Origin: an uncultured Clostridia bacterium
Lineage (GTDB): Bacteria > Bacillota > Clostridia > Oscillospirales > Acutalibacteraceae
DNA: 64,000 nt
Direction: 5' to 3'
NCBI GenBank assembly: GCA_946187325.1
Contig: CAMHQC010000001.1
Location: 1 to 64,000 of the forward strand
The position numbers were made by a program, and so were the translations under genes. Within the stretch, counting starts at the first letter, position 1. Each line of letters opens with the position of its first letter. Below the pieces are notes generated by a model. That model did not search any database and had not been told where the DNA came from. It was given only the letters and a program-made list of their open reading frames with translations. Shown one piece after another: positions 49,906 through 57,640 of this stretch.

Positions 49906-51999
49906 ATGAAATTTAAATTCAAAAGAGTAATAAGCGTATTTCTCGCGGCGCTTATCTGTTCGACGCTCGGCGTCAGTGTACAGGCAAAGCCCGTGAAGAA
50001 GTACGTAAAATCATTAACAGTGAAGTCTAAAGCAACTATCACAATTCCCGCCGATAAAAAAACGGTGACTAAATCCTATACCGTCAAGGTAAAGGTTAAA
50101 GGCAACGCTTCCAAGAAGTTCACGGCTAAGTCGAACAATACTTCCGTAGCGTCGGTAAAAGTCAGCGGAAGTAAAATCAAGGTTACCGCGAAAAAGACAG
50201 GCGTAGCCAAGATTACCGTTAAGACCAAGGCTAAAAACGCTAAGGGCAAGAAGCTCAGCAAAAACCTCACCGTTAACGTGGAAAGGACGATTAAACCTCT
50301 ACAGCCCGACGAGATTAAAGAAAAAGAGGGCGAAATCACCGAGGAGAACATAACTTGGTACAACTATGAAGGCGGAAAGATAAATAAAGCCGAAAATCCC
50401 GTTTACTTCTCGTCCAAATATCCCGACGTTCCGTTTGTATCAGACAGCTTTGTTATCAAGACATTTCTTGAAATGTTACAATTTGCCCCTGATTGTAAAG
50501 TTGTAAATGTCGCGAACGGACTTATCCGTACCTACAATCTGCCTATGGGTACGTTTATCGACTTCGATTACAAGAATAAGCTTCTGTATTTCAGCGACTA
50601 TACATCTACGCTTGTCGTAAACGGCGATTATATGGTATTTAACCCATTCGGCATAGGCGCAATGAAAAAAGGCCCGTTTTATAAGGTGTCCGATAAGGAT
50701 ATATACCACGGCGGCAATCCTATTGCCGTAACCTTTGCGTATAACGAGGTTCCGATGCTCAAAAACGGCAACGATTTCCTTATCCCGCTCCAGACCTTTT
50801 CCGATTTCTTTATGTCATTTACAGGTCAGTTCGCAAGCTATAACGGCAAGGCTATATTCTTTACGGATAATAGTCTTGCGAATAACCCGGAGAAAAAAGA
50901 GTTTTATGACCTTTACCGCGACTCTGTAAAGACCGATAAAATCTCATCCGCTCTTGCGCAGGTCAACTACTATGAGTTTTGTAATGCTCTCGACGCGCAC
51001 TACGGTTTACAGGCTGCTCACAATATCGGCTCCTTTAACGAGTATTTCAACCGTATGGGAATCAAGAAAAGAATGCTCTCCACAGATCTCGCAACGATTG
51101 AAATGGCTCAGCAGGACGTTTCTACAATGCTGTTCGAGGACTTCCACAGCAGCTCGGGAATGCAGTCGGTATTCCTCAGCGAGCCCATTGAATACCAGTC
51201 TAAGTTAAGCCCTGGTTACTTAAATCGTATGTACAATGATCAGGAAATCCAAAAAGCCCGAAAAAAAGCTCTGGGAACATTTGGTGAAGATTTCACGGCT
51301 TACGAGCGTGTAGGTGACACAGTGTATATTACATTTGACGCATTTAGAATGGATCCAACGATGGTCTCGTATATGTCCGAGGGCTATGAGCCGAAACCGA
51401 ACAAAGATGATACAATCGCGCTCTTTGCCTATGCTCTCAAACGCCTGCAAAACGAGGATAAGGACGTCAAGAACGTTGTCATTGACCTCGCGTATAACGG
51501 TGGCGGTGCTGTTTTGGCAGGCGGATACGCAATTCAGGCGATCTGCGGTCAGTGCAATATCGATATTCAGAACCCGGTAACATGGGCTGTCCATCAGTGT
51601 GTACTGGATTTTGACCTTAACTTTGACGGTAAATATGACGAGAACGACAAGTCTATACTTGGTTTGGGCAAAAACGTGGCGGTTAATATCTCCGGCGCTT
51701 CCTTCTCCTGCGGCAACCTGCTCCCGAATGCTCTTGACCAGCTCGACGACAGGATTCTCCTCATCGGCCAGCAGAGTGGCGGCGGAGCTTGCACTGTCGG
51801 CTATCTCTCGACCGCTATCGGCTCAACGATGCAGATTTCGAGCGAGTACCGTTTGTCCACGATGAAGAACGGCTATATCCGAGATATTGACGGTGGTATC
51901 GCTCCCGATATATATTTAAGTACAAACAAATTGTTCGACAGAGAGTATATCAACAATCTCTTAAACGAACAGTTTGCCGATAAAGAAACCAAAAACTAA
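49906..51999 (+). CDS. Secreted S41-family protease-like protein with Big domain
   Basis: 697 residues; signal peptide 1-27 (VISVFLAALICSTLGVSVQA), a Lys/Ser/Val-rich Big_2-like domain (about 30-130), a middle region with a copper-amine-oxidase-N-like stretch (VPMLKNGNDFLIPLQTF), and an S41 (C-terminal processing protease-like) core: NVVIDLAYNGGGAVLAGGYA, then AVNISGASFSCGNLLPNAL with the probable nucleophile Ser near residue 598, then GQQSGGGACTVGYL and DIDGGIAPDIYLS. Terminated right after. Possibly degrades or binds extracellular peptides. Confidence 0.83.
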   Translation: MKFKFKRVISVFLAALICSTLGVSVQAKPVKKYVKSLTVKSKATITIPADKKTVTKSYTVKVKVKGNASKKFTAKSNNTSVASVKVSGSKIKVTAKKTGVAKITVKTKAKNAKGKKLSKNLTVNVERTIKPLQPDEIKEKEGEITEENITWYNYEGGKINKAENPVYFSSKYPDVPFVSDSFVIKTFLEMLQFAPDCKVVNVANGLIRTYNLPMGTFIDFDYKNKLLYFSDYTSTLVVNGDYMVFNPFGIGAMKKGPFYKVSDKDIYHGGNPIAVTFAYNEVPMLKNGNDFLIPLQTFSDFFMSFTGQFASYNGKAIFFTDNSLANNPEKKEFYDLYRDSVKTDKISSALAQVNYYEFCNALDAHYGLQAAHNIGSFNEYFNRMGIKKRMLSTDLATIEMAQQDVSTMLFEDFHSSSGMQSVFLSEPIEYQSKLSPGYLNRMYNDQEIQKARKKALGTFGEDFTAYERVGDTVYITFDAFRMDPTMVSYMSEGYEPKPNKDDTIALFAYALKRLQNEDKDVKNVVIDLAYNGGGAVLAGGYAIQAICGQCNIDIQNPVTWAVHQCVLDFDLNFDGKYDENDKSILGLGKNVAVNISGASFSCGNLLPNALDQLDDRILLIGQQSGGGACTVGYLSTAIGSTMQISSEYRLSTMKNGYIRDIDGGIAPDIYLSTNKLFDREYINNLLNEQFADKETKN

Positions 52000-52013
52000 G
52001 ATTATAGTTTGTT

Positions 52014-52046
52014 CGGAACCGTCCTGTCGGGCGGTTTCGATTTTTT
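52014..52046 (+). terminator. Terminator after the S41 gene
   Basis: CGGAACCG (52014-52021) pairs with CGGTTTCG (52032-52039), one G-T pair, followed by ATTTTTT. Confidence 0.88.
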
Positions 52047-52049
52047 AGT

Positions 52050-52290
52050 ATGACGGGCATATCAATGCTCTGTGGTGAAAGTCCGCCGAGGCGTAGTTAC
52101 CGACGAACTCTGAAGCGACTCCCAAGGTTTGAATCGTGAGGTTCAGGCGAGAAGAAGGGATGGTGAATATCGACCTTGAGAAGTTCTTCGACAACGTACC
52201 GCAGGACAAATTGAACCGCCGTATGCCGAACGGCACGTACGGTGGTGTGAGAAGGCGGAATCAATCCGCTCTACTCGATTTGAAATTTAC
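52050..52290 (+). mobile_element. Group II intron remnant with RT stub
   Basis: Resembles bacterial group II intron RNA sequence (GTGGTGAAAGTCCGCCGAGG, GAATCGTGAGGTTCAGGCG), then a short reverse transcriptase stub (VNIDLEKFFDNVPQDKL, motif A with its Asp) that passes directly into the post-ORF domain sequence CCGTATGCCGAACGGC and CACGTACGGTGGTGTGAGA. Nearly the whole RT ORF is deleted. Non-functional relic. Confidence 0.75.
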
Positions 52291-52332
52291 TTATCGGTCG
52301 CGTGCCTTCTTATTTTTTTTAAAAATTTTATA

Positions 52333-52383
52333 TTGACATTGTGTCAGAATAGGTGTATTATATAGATACTGACACAGTGTCAG
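52333..52383 (+). promoter_or_regulatory. Promoter with two palindromic operators of the redox operon
   Basis: TTGACA (52333-52338), 17-bp spacer, TATTAT (52356-52361). Two related palindromes overlap it: TGACATTGTGTCA (52334-52346) on the -35 box and CTGACACAGTGTCAG (52369-52383) downstream of the -10; both are followed by AATA. Paired palindromes of this size are typical TetR-family operators, and a TetR gene lies in the operon (56522). Confidence 0.82.
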
Positions 52384-52437
52384 AATACTTACCTTAATAT
52401 AATTAACGGTTGAATAAAAAATAAAGGGGACATCATT

Positions 52438-53370
52438 ATGAAAAACTTACCTAAAATCGCCCTCGGAGCGTGGGCTTGGGGCAACGACGGAACATTCGGC
52501 GGCAACCTTAACGCCGATACGCTTAAACCGATTTTTGATACCGCTATGAAAAACGGTCTTAACCTTTGGGACACTGCTTTCGCCTACGGCATGGGAACTT
52601 CGGAAAAGGTTCTCGCCGGATTTTTGAAGGAGAGCGAAAGCGAGTATCTTGTGTCCGATAAATTCACCCCTCAGTGCGCGGACGCGTCTAGCCCGACTGC
52701 TTTTAAGGATATGATTGAAATGCAGCTTGAACTTATGGAGCTTAACCATTTCGATATTTATTGGATTCATAACGTCGCGGACGCTCCTAAGTGGACTGAG
52801 GAAATGGCTAAATACTTTGAGGGCAGGAAAAACGTTCCCATTCTCGGCGTTTCGAACCACAACTTGGCGGAGATTAAACAGGCCGATAAGATTTTAAAGG
52901 CTCACGGTTTAAAGCTCGGCGCCGTTCAGAATCACTACAGCCTTATAAACCGTTCATCTGAGGATTCGGGAATTTTAGATTATTGTAAGGAAAACGATAT
53001 TGTGTTCTTCTCTTATATGGTGCTTGAGCAGGGCGCGCTTTCGGGTAAATACGATACCGAAAATCCAATGCCGGCAGGCTCGGCGAGAGCAGACGCGTAT
53101 AATCCTGTGCTCGATAAAATTGAGATTATAAACGCCGAACTTAAAAAACTCGCCGATAAATACGGCGTAGAAACCGCTCAGATTCCCGTTGCATGGGCTA
53201 TCGCAAAGGGAACGCTTCCGATTATCGGCGTTACAAAGGAAAAGCATGTTGAGGACGCTGTTAAGGCCGCTAATATCTCCCTTACGGACGATGAAGTATC
53301 TTATCTCGAAAAAACAGCGGATTCACTCAATATTAATGCGATACGCTTTTGGGAAAAAGAAATGAAGTAA
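52438..53370 (+). CDS. Aldo/keto reductase
   Basis: 310 residues, AAAGGGG upstream. TIM-barrel AKR motifs: LGAWAWGNDGTFGGN at the start, GLNLWDTAFAYGMGTSEKVL (Asp and Tyr of the tetrad), YLVSDKFTPQ (Lys) and HFDIYWIHNV (His); NADPH-binding end PIIGVTKEKHVEDAVKAA. First gene of the operator-controlled redox operon. Intact; substrate unknown. Confidence 0.93.
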   Translation: MKNLPKIALGAWAWGNDGTFGGNLNADTLKPIFDTAMKNGLNLWDTAFAYGMGTSEKVLAGFLKESESEYLVSDKFTPQCADASSPTAFKDMIEMQLELMELNHFDIYWIHNVADAPKWTEEMAKYFEGRKNVPILGVSNHNLAEIKQADKILKAHGLKLGAVQNHYSLINRSSEDSGILDYCKENDIVFFSYMVLEQGALSGKYDTENPMPAGSARADAYNPVLDKIEIINAELKKLADKYGVETAQIPVAWAIAKGTLPIIGVTKEKHVEDAVKAANISLTDDEVSYLEKTADSLNINAIRFWEKEMK

Positions 53371-53386
53371 AAAACAGGAGCTGAAA

Positions 53387-54439
53387 ATGAAGTACACTAA
53401 ACTCGGTAATTCGGATTTAAACGTATCCCGAATTTGTATGGGATGTATGGGCTTCGGCGACGCGGAGCGCGGTCAGCACAGCTGGACAATCGACGAAGAA
53501 CACAGCAGAGAAATTATAAAACGCGGTCTTGAGCTCGGCGTAAACTTTTACGATACAGCTATCGGCTACCAGAGCGGTACAAGCGAGCAGTATGTCGGCA
53601 GAGCTTTAAGAGATTTCGCGAAGCGCGGCGAGGTTGTCGTTGCGACGAAGTTTCTTCCCCGTACTCCTCAGGAGATAGAAAACGGCATTACGGGTCAAAA
53701 GCATATCGAGAATATGATTAACACAAGCCTTAAAAATCTCGGTATGGACTATGTCGATTTATATATCTACCATATGTGGGATTGGAACACTCCGATTTAC
53801 GATATTCTCGATGGACTTACCCGTGTAGTAAAGGAGGGTAAGGCGAGATATATCGGTATCTCAAACTGTTTCGCGTGGCAGCTCGCTAAGGCTAACGCGC
53901 TCGCCGAAAAAGAAGGCTTCGAAAAGTTTGTGTCCGTTCAGGGACATTACAACCTTATTTTCCGTGAGGAAGAACGTGAAATGGCTCCCTATTGCTACGA
54001 AGAAAATATTGCGCTCACTCCCTACAGCGCCCTCGCGAGCGGACGACTTTCCCGCAAGCCAGGCGATAACGATACTAAAAGGGGAGCGGAGGACGCTTAC
54101 GCTAAGTTTAAGTACGACGCTACCGCCGAGCAGGACGGTTTAATTATAAACCGTGTTGCCGAACTCGCCGAAAAACGCGGAGTAACTATGACGGAGGTTT
54201 CTTTAGCTTGGCTTTTAACTAAGGTTAGTTCACCGGTTGTCGGAGCTACAAAGCTTCATCATATCGAGGGCGCGGTTAAATCGGTCGATTTAACACTTAC
54301 GAAAGATGAAATCAAATATCTCGAGGAGCTGTATGTGCCTCACGCGCTCGCGGGGGTTATGGCTCAAAATAAACGTGAAAACGCTGACTCAAAACACGTC
54401 TGGACTACAGGCGACCAAAAGATTAAGGAGGAAAAATAA
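53387..54439 (+). CDS. Aldo/keto reductase, second
   Basis: 350 residues, CAGGAG upstream. MKYTKLGNSDLNVSRICMGC opening, GVNFYDTAIGYQSGTSEQYV (Asp, Tyr), VVVATKFLPRT (Lys), YVDLYIYHMWDWNTP (His) and PVVGATKLHHIEGAVKSVD (cofactor site). Similar to YdhF/YajO-type reductases. It differs from the first reductase in length and sequence, so it is not a recent duplicate. Its stop abuts the next start. Confidence 0.93.
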   Translation: MKYTKLGNSDLNVSRICMGCMGFGDAERGQHSWTIDEEHSREIIKRGLELGVNFYDTAIGYQSGTSEQYVGRALRDFAKRGEVVVATKFLPRTPQEIENGITGQKHIENMINTSLKNLGMDYVDLYIYHMWDWNTPIYDILDGLTRVVKEGKARYIGISNCFAWQLAKANALAEKEGFEKFVSVQGHYNLIFREEEREMAPYCYEENIALTPYSALASGRLSRKPGDNDTKRGAEDAYAKFKYDATAEQDGLIINRVAELAEKRGVTMTEVSLAWLLTKVSSPVVGATKLHHIEGAVKSVDLTLTKDEIKYLEELYVPHALAGVMAQNKRENADSKHVWTTGDQKIKEEK

Positions 54440-55195
54440 ATGGCAGATAAAATAGTACAAACAGCAGGCAGGGAACAGCTCGGAGATTTTGCTCCGTCAT
54501 TCGCTCATCTTAACGACGATGTGCTTTTCGGCGAGGTGTGGAACGAAGAAGCTATCGACGTAAAAACCAAGTGCATTATTACGGTAGTGTCGCTTATGGC
54601 GTCGGGAATTACGGATTCGTCGCTGAGTTATCACCTGCAAAACGCAAAGGCTCACGGCGTTACAAAGGAAGAAATCGCCGCTATTATAACCCACGCGACA
54701 ATGTATGTCGGCTGGCCTAAGGGCTGGGCGGTATTCCGTCTGGCTAAAGAAGTTTGGAATGAAACCGAGCCCGCCGAATCCGAAAAAGATAAGTACGAAA
54801 ATTCTATCTTCTTCCCGATAGGCGAGCCCAATCCCTACGGCGAGTATTTCGTCGGCAACAGCTACCTCGCTCCCGTATCTACCGAGCAGGTTCCTATTTT
54901 TAACGTTACATTTGAGCCCGCTTGCCGTAACAACTGGCATATTCACCACGCGAAAAGCGGCGGCGGTCAGATGTTGATTTGCGTAGGAGGCAGAGGTTTC
55001 TATCAGGAGTGGGGAAAAGATGCCGTAGAGCTTACCCCGGGTACGATTATCAACATTCCTCCCGAGGTTAAACACTGGCACGGAGCTGCTAAGGATTCAT
55101 GGTTCTCACATCTCGCGATTGAAGTTGACGGAGAAGATACCTCGACCGAATGGCTCGAAGCGGTCAGCTCGGACGATTACGATAAATTGAAATAG
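54440..55195 (+). CDS. Carboxymuconolactone decarboxylase-like protein fused to cupin
   Basis: 251 residues. The first half is a CMD/AhpD-like domain (KTKCIITVVSLMASGITDSS, LQNAKAHGVTKEEIAAIITH), without the CxxC of AhpD peroxidase. The second half (about 135-245) is a cupin with metal ligands in NNWHIHHAKSGGGQMLICVG, TPGTIINIPPEVKHWHG. The fusion is common in Clostridia redox operons beside aldo/keto reductases and flavodoxins. Follows the reductase without spacing (TAAATG). Enzymatic role uncertain. Confidence 0.88.
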   Translation: MADKIVQTAGREQLGDFAPSFAHLNDDVLFGEVWNEEAIDVKTKCIITVVSLMASGITDSSLSYHLQNAKAHGVTKEEIAAIITHATMYVGWPKGWAVFRLAKEVWNETEPAESEKDKYENSIFFPIGEPNPYGEYFVGNSYLAPVSTEQVPIFNVTFEPACRNNWHIHHAKSGGGQMLICVGGRGFYQEWGKDAVELTPGTIINIPPEVKHWHGAAKDSWFSHLAIEVDGEDTSTEWLEAVSSDDYDKLK

Positions 55196-55207
55196 GAGAT
55201 GTCAGCA

Positions 55208-55843
55208 TTGATTAAAAGTATAAAGATTTCGGTAGTTGTTCTTGCTTTAGTTATGACATTATCTTTCGCTTCGTGTGCCGCGCCTTCCGACAATAATTCC
55301 AAGCCGGAAACTAACCTCGAAACCCAAACTCAGCCTGCGGCAGAAAACCAGGAAACTAAAAAATCCGAAGCTGACGGTAAAGACGTTTTGGTTGTGTATT
55401 TTTCCGCAACGGGTACGACTAAGGGCGTAGCGGAAGATATCGCTAAAATTACGAACGCCGATATTTACGAAATTGTCCCCGGGCAAAAGTACACTACAGC
55501 CGACCTCGACTGGAACGACCAAAACAGCCGTACTACAAAAGAACAGAACGATTCATCGTCGCGTCCGAAAATTGCGGGCCAAAAGCTTAATCTCGACAGC
55601 TATAATACAATATATATCGGCTATCCGATTTGGTGGGGAGAGGAACCTCGTATAATGGATACGTTCGTCGAGAGCTATGATTTCAGCGGTAAAACCGTTA
55701 TTCCGTTCTGTACTTCGGGCGGTTCGGGAATCGGCTCGAGCGGGGCTAACCTCGAGAAGAACGCTAAAAGCGGAAAATGGCTCGAGGGTGAACGCCTCGA
55801 CAGCTCATCGGATTTGGAAAGCTGGGTAAAAAAATATAAATAA
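55208..55843 (+). CDS. Exported flavodoxin-like lipoprotein
   Basis: 211 residues from a TTG at 55208; AGGAG lies 9 bases before it, whereas the ATG at 55199 overlaps that site. Signal peptide ISVVVLALVMTLSFASC with the lipobox cysteine, then a Ser/Gln linker, then a flavodoxin: VLVVYFSATGTTKGVAEDIA (FMN phosphate loop), YNTIYIGYPIWWGEEPRIM, and GKTVIPFCTSGGSGIGSS. An FMN protein anchored outside the membrane is unusual and fits with the DUF4405 membrane protein next to it. Confidence 0.88.
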   Translation: MIKSIKISVVVLALVMTLSFASCAAPSDNNSKPETNLETQTQPAAENQETKKSEADGKDVLVVYFSATGTTKGVAEDIAKITNADIYEIVPGQKYTTADLDWNDQNSRTTKEQNDSSSRPKIAGQKLNLDSYNTIYIGYPIWWGEEPRIMDTFVESYDFSGKTVIPFCTSGGSGIGSSGANLEKNAKSGKWLEGERLDSSSDLESWVKKYK

Positions 55844-55854
55844 GATTAAAGCCT

Positions 55855-56508
55855 ATGAAGATAAACTCAGTAAAACGAATACTTGATTCAGCCTTAGCCG
55901 TAACGCTGCTGTTGTTGATGTCGTTTCAGGTAACACATCAATTTGCTCACGAGTGGCTGGGCGTTACGATGCTCGCGCTGACAATTCTGCATCAAGTCCT
56001 AAACAGAAAATATTACTCCGCGATATTTAAGGGTAAGTACACTCCGCTGAGAGTTTTTCAGATTATAGTGAACGTGCTTCTGGTGCTTTCTTTTCTTTGT
56101 ACGGCGGCATCGGGGCTAATTATGAGCCGTTACACCGCGCCGTATTTAAACGGAGTTTTACAAACCTCTCTCGTAAGACAAGCACACCTCTCGCTGTCGC
56201 ATTGGTCGTTTGTGCTAATGGGACTTCACCTCGGCTTGCACTTAGGAATTATAAGCTCAAAGCTGAAAAAGAGAAGCGTTAAAATCGCTCTCGGAGTTTC
56301 GGCAACCGCGGTATCGGTTTACGGGTTTTACCTATTTTTTACCGAGAAGTTCTTGGACTATATGCTGCTTAAAATACCGTTTGCTTATTTTGATTATTTA
56401 AAGGTGTGGCAGCTTGTAATTCTTGAAAACCTTGCGGCGCTTACCGCATGGGCGTTTGCCGCGTACCTGATTTCGCTTGTACTAAAAAAGATTAATAAAG
56501 ATAAATGA
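55855..56508 (+). CDS. DUF4405 membrane protein (b-type cytochrome-like)
   Basis: 217 residues, about six helices. Conserved histidines in FQVTHQFAHEWLGVTMLALT, LTILHQVLNRKYYSAIFKGK, LVRQAHLSLSHWSFVLMGLH and GLHLGLHLGIIS are arranged like heme ligands. DUF4405 proteins are often neighbours of exported flavoproteins and are considered membrane electron carriers. Lies directly after the flavodoxin lipoprotein (11 bases), suggesting electron transfer across the membrane to it. Confidence 0.85.
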   Translation: MKINSVKRILDSALAVTLLLLMSFQVTHQFAHEWLGVTMLALTILHQVLNRKYYSAIFKGKYTPLRVFQIIVNVLLVLSFLCTAASGLIMSRYTAPYLNGVLQTSLVRQAHLSLSHWSFVLMGLHLGLHLGIISSKLKKRSVKIALGVSATAVSVYGFYLFFTEKFLDYMLLKIPFAYFDYLKVWQLVILENLAALTAWAFAAYLISLVLKKINKDK

Positions 56509-56521
56509 AAAAGGTGATATT

Positions 56522-57142
56522 ATGCCCAAAGGTTCTCCCGAGCTTACCAACGCTCGAAAGGAAGAAATCATATCCGCGTGTAAAACGCTCTACAAGGATA
56601 TGAACTTTAAAGAAATAACTATAATGAAAATCGCGCAGTCAACCACTTTTTCCCGCGCGTCTATTTATAACTACTTTGAAACCAAGGAAGAAATTTTCCT
56701 TGCTATATTGCAAGAGGAATACGAGCTGTGGGTTGAGGATTTAAACGGTATTATCGAAAATAACGACAGTATGACCAAGGACGATATCGCTAAAGCCTTA
56801 GCCTCATCTCTGGAAAAGCGGGAGCTTCTTTTAAAGCTGATGAGTATGAACCATTACGATATGGAAGAAAACAGCCGTGAAGAACGCCTCTGCGAGTTCA
56901 AAGTCGCTTACGGAAATTCTCTTAAAGCGGTAGACGGTTTACTTAAAAAATTCTGTACCGATATGGACGAAAAGGAACGTAAGGAGTTTTTATACTCTTT
57001 CTTTCCGTTTATTTACGGAATCTATCCCTATACGATAGTTACCGATAAACAAAAACGAGCTATGGAAACGGCGGGCGTCGGATATACGTATTATTCTATT
57101 TACGATATCTCCTACACCTGCGCTAAAAAACTATTAAAATAA
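56522..57142 (+). CDS. TetR-family regulator
   Basis: 206 residues, AAAGGTGA upstream. N-terminal HTH: ARKEEIISACKTLYKDMNFK, IMKIAQSTTFSRASIYNYF, ETKEEIFLAILQEE. C-terminal helical ligand domain. Within the operon it probably controls, so it is a good candidate to bind the CTGACACAGTGTCAG operators at 52334-52383. Ligand unknown. Confidence 0.9.
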   Translation: MPKGSPELTNARKEEIISACKTLYKDMNFKEITIMKIAQSTTFSRASIYNYFETKEEIFLAILQEEYELWVEDLNGIIENNDSMTKDDIAKALASSLEKRELLLKLMSMNHYDMEENSREERLCEFKVAYGNSLKAVDGLLKKFCTDMDEKERKEFLYSFFPFIYGIYPYTIVTDKQKRAMETAGVGYTYYSIYDISYTCAKKLLK

Positions 57143-57156
57143 AAGGAGTGTTCATT

Positions 57157-57630
57157 ATGAGTAAAAAATTAGTAGCGTATTTTTCGGCGAGCGGAGTTAC
57201 CGCAAACGCCGCTAAAAATTTAGCGAAAGCCTCGGGCGCCGATTTGTACGAGATTAAACCCGAAATTCCCTACACAAGAGCCGACTTAAACTGGCAGGAT
57301 AAACAGTCGAGAAGCTCTCTCGAAATGCGCGATAAAAGCTCGCGTCCCGCTTTAGCGGATAATAACGCTGATATTGCGGATTACGACACTATTTTCGTCG
57401 GCTTTCCGATTTGGTGGTACGTAGCGCCTACTATTATCAACAGCTTTCTCGAAGCGTACGATTTCAGCGGTAAAAAAGTCGTGCTTTTCGCGACCTCGGG
57501 CGGTTCAGGCTTCGGCAGAGCGGTAGAAGGCTTACAACCCAGCGCTCCGAACGCGGAAATTTTAGAGGGCGCTATTCTTAACGGCAGACAGAGCGAAGAT
57601 AAGCTCAAAGAGTTCGCCGATAAATTCTAA
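57157..57630 (+). CDS. Flavodoxin (cytosolic)
   Basis: 157 residues from the ATG at 57157 (AAAGGAG upstream). KLVAYFSASGVTANAAKNLA (phosphate loop), YDTIFVGFPIWWYVAPTI, and VVLFATSGGSGFGRAVE. No signal peptide, so it is the intracellular counterpart of the exported flavodoxins nearby. Resembles the flavodoxin_4 group. Confidence 0.9.
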   Translation: MSKKLVAYFSASGVTANAAKNLAKASGADLYEIKPEIPYTRADLNWQDKQSRSSLEMRDKSSRPALADNNADIADYDTIFVGFPIWWYVAPTIINSFLEAYDFSGKKVVLFATSGGSGFGRAVEGLQPSAPNAEILEGAILNGRQSEDKLKEFADKF

Positions 57631-57640
57631 AGGAGCTGTT

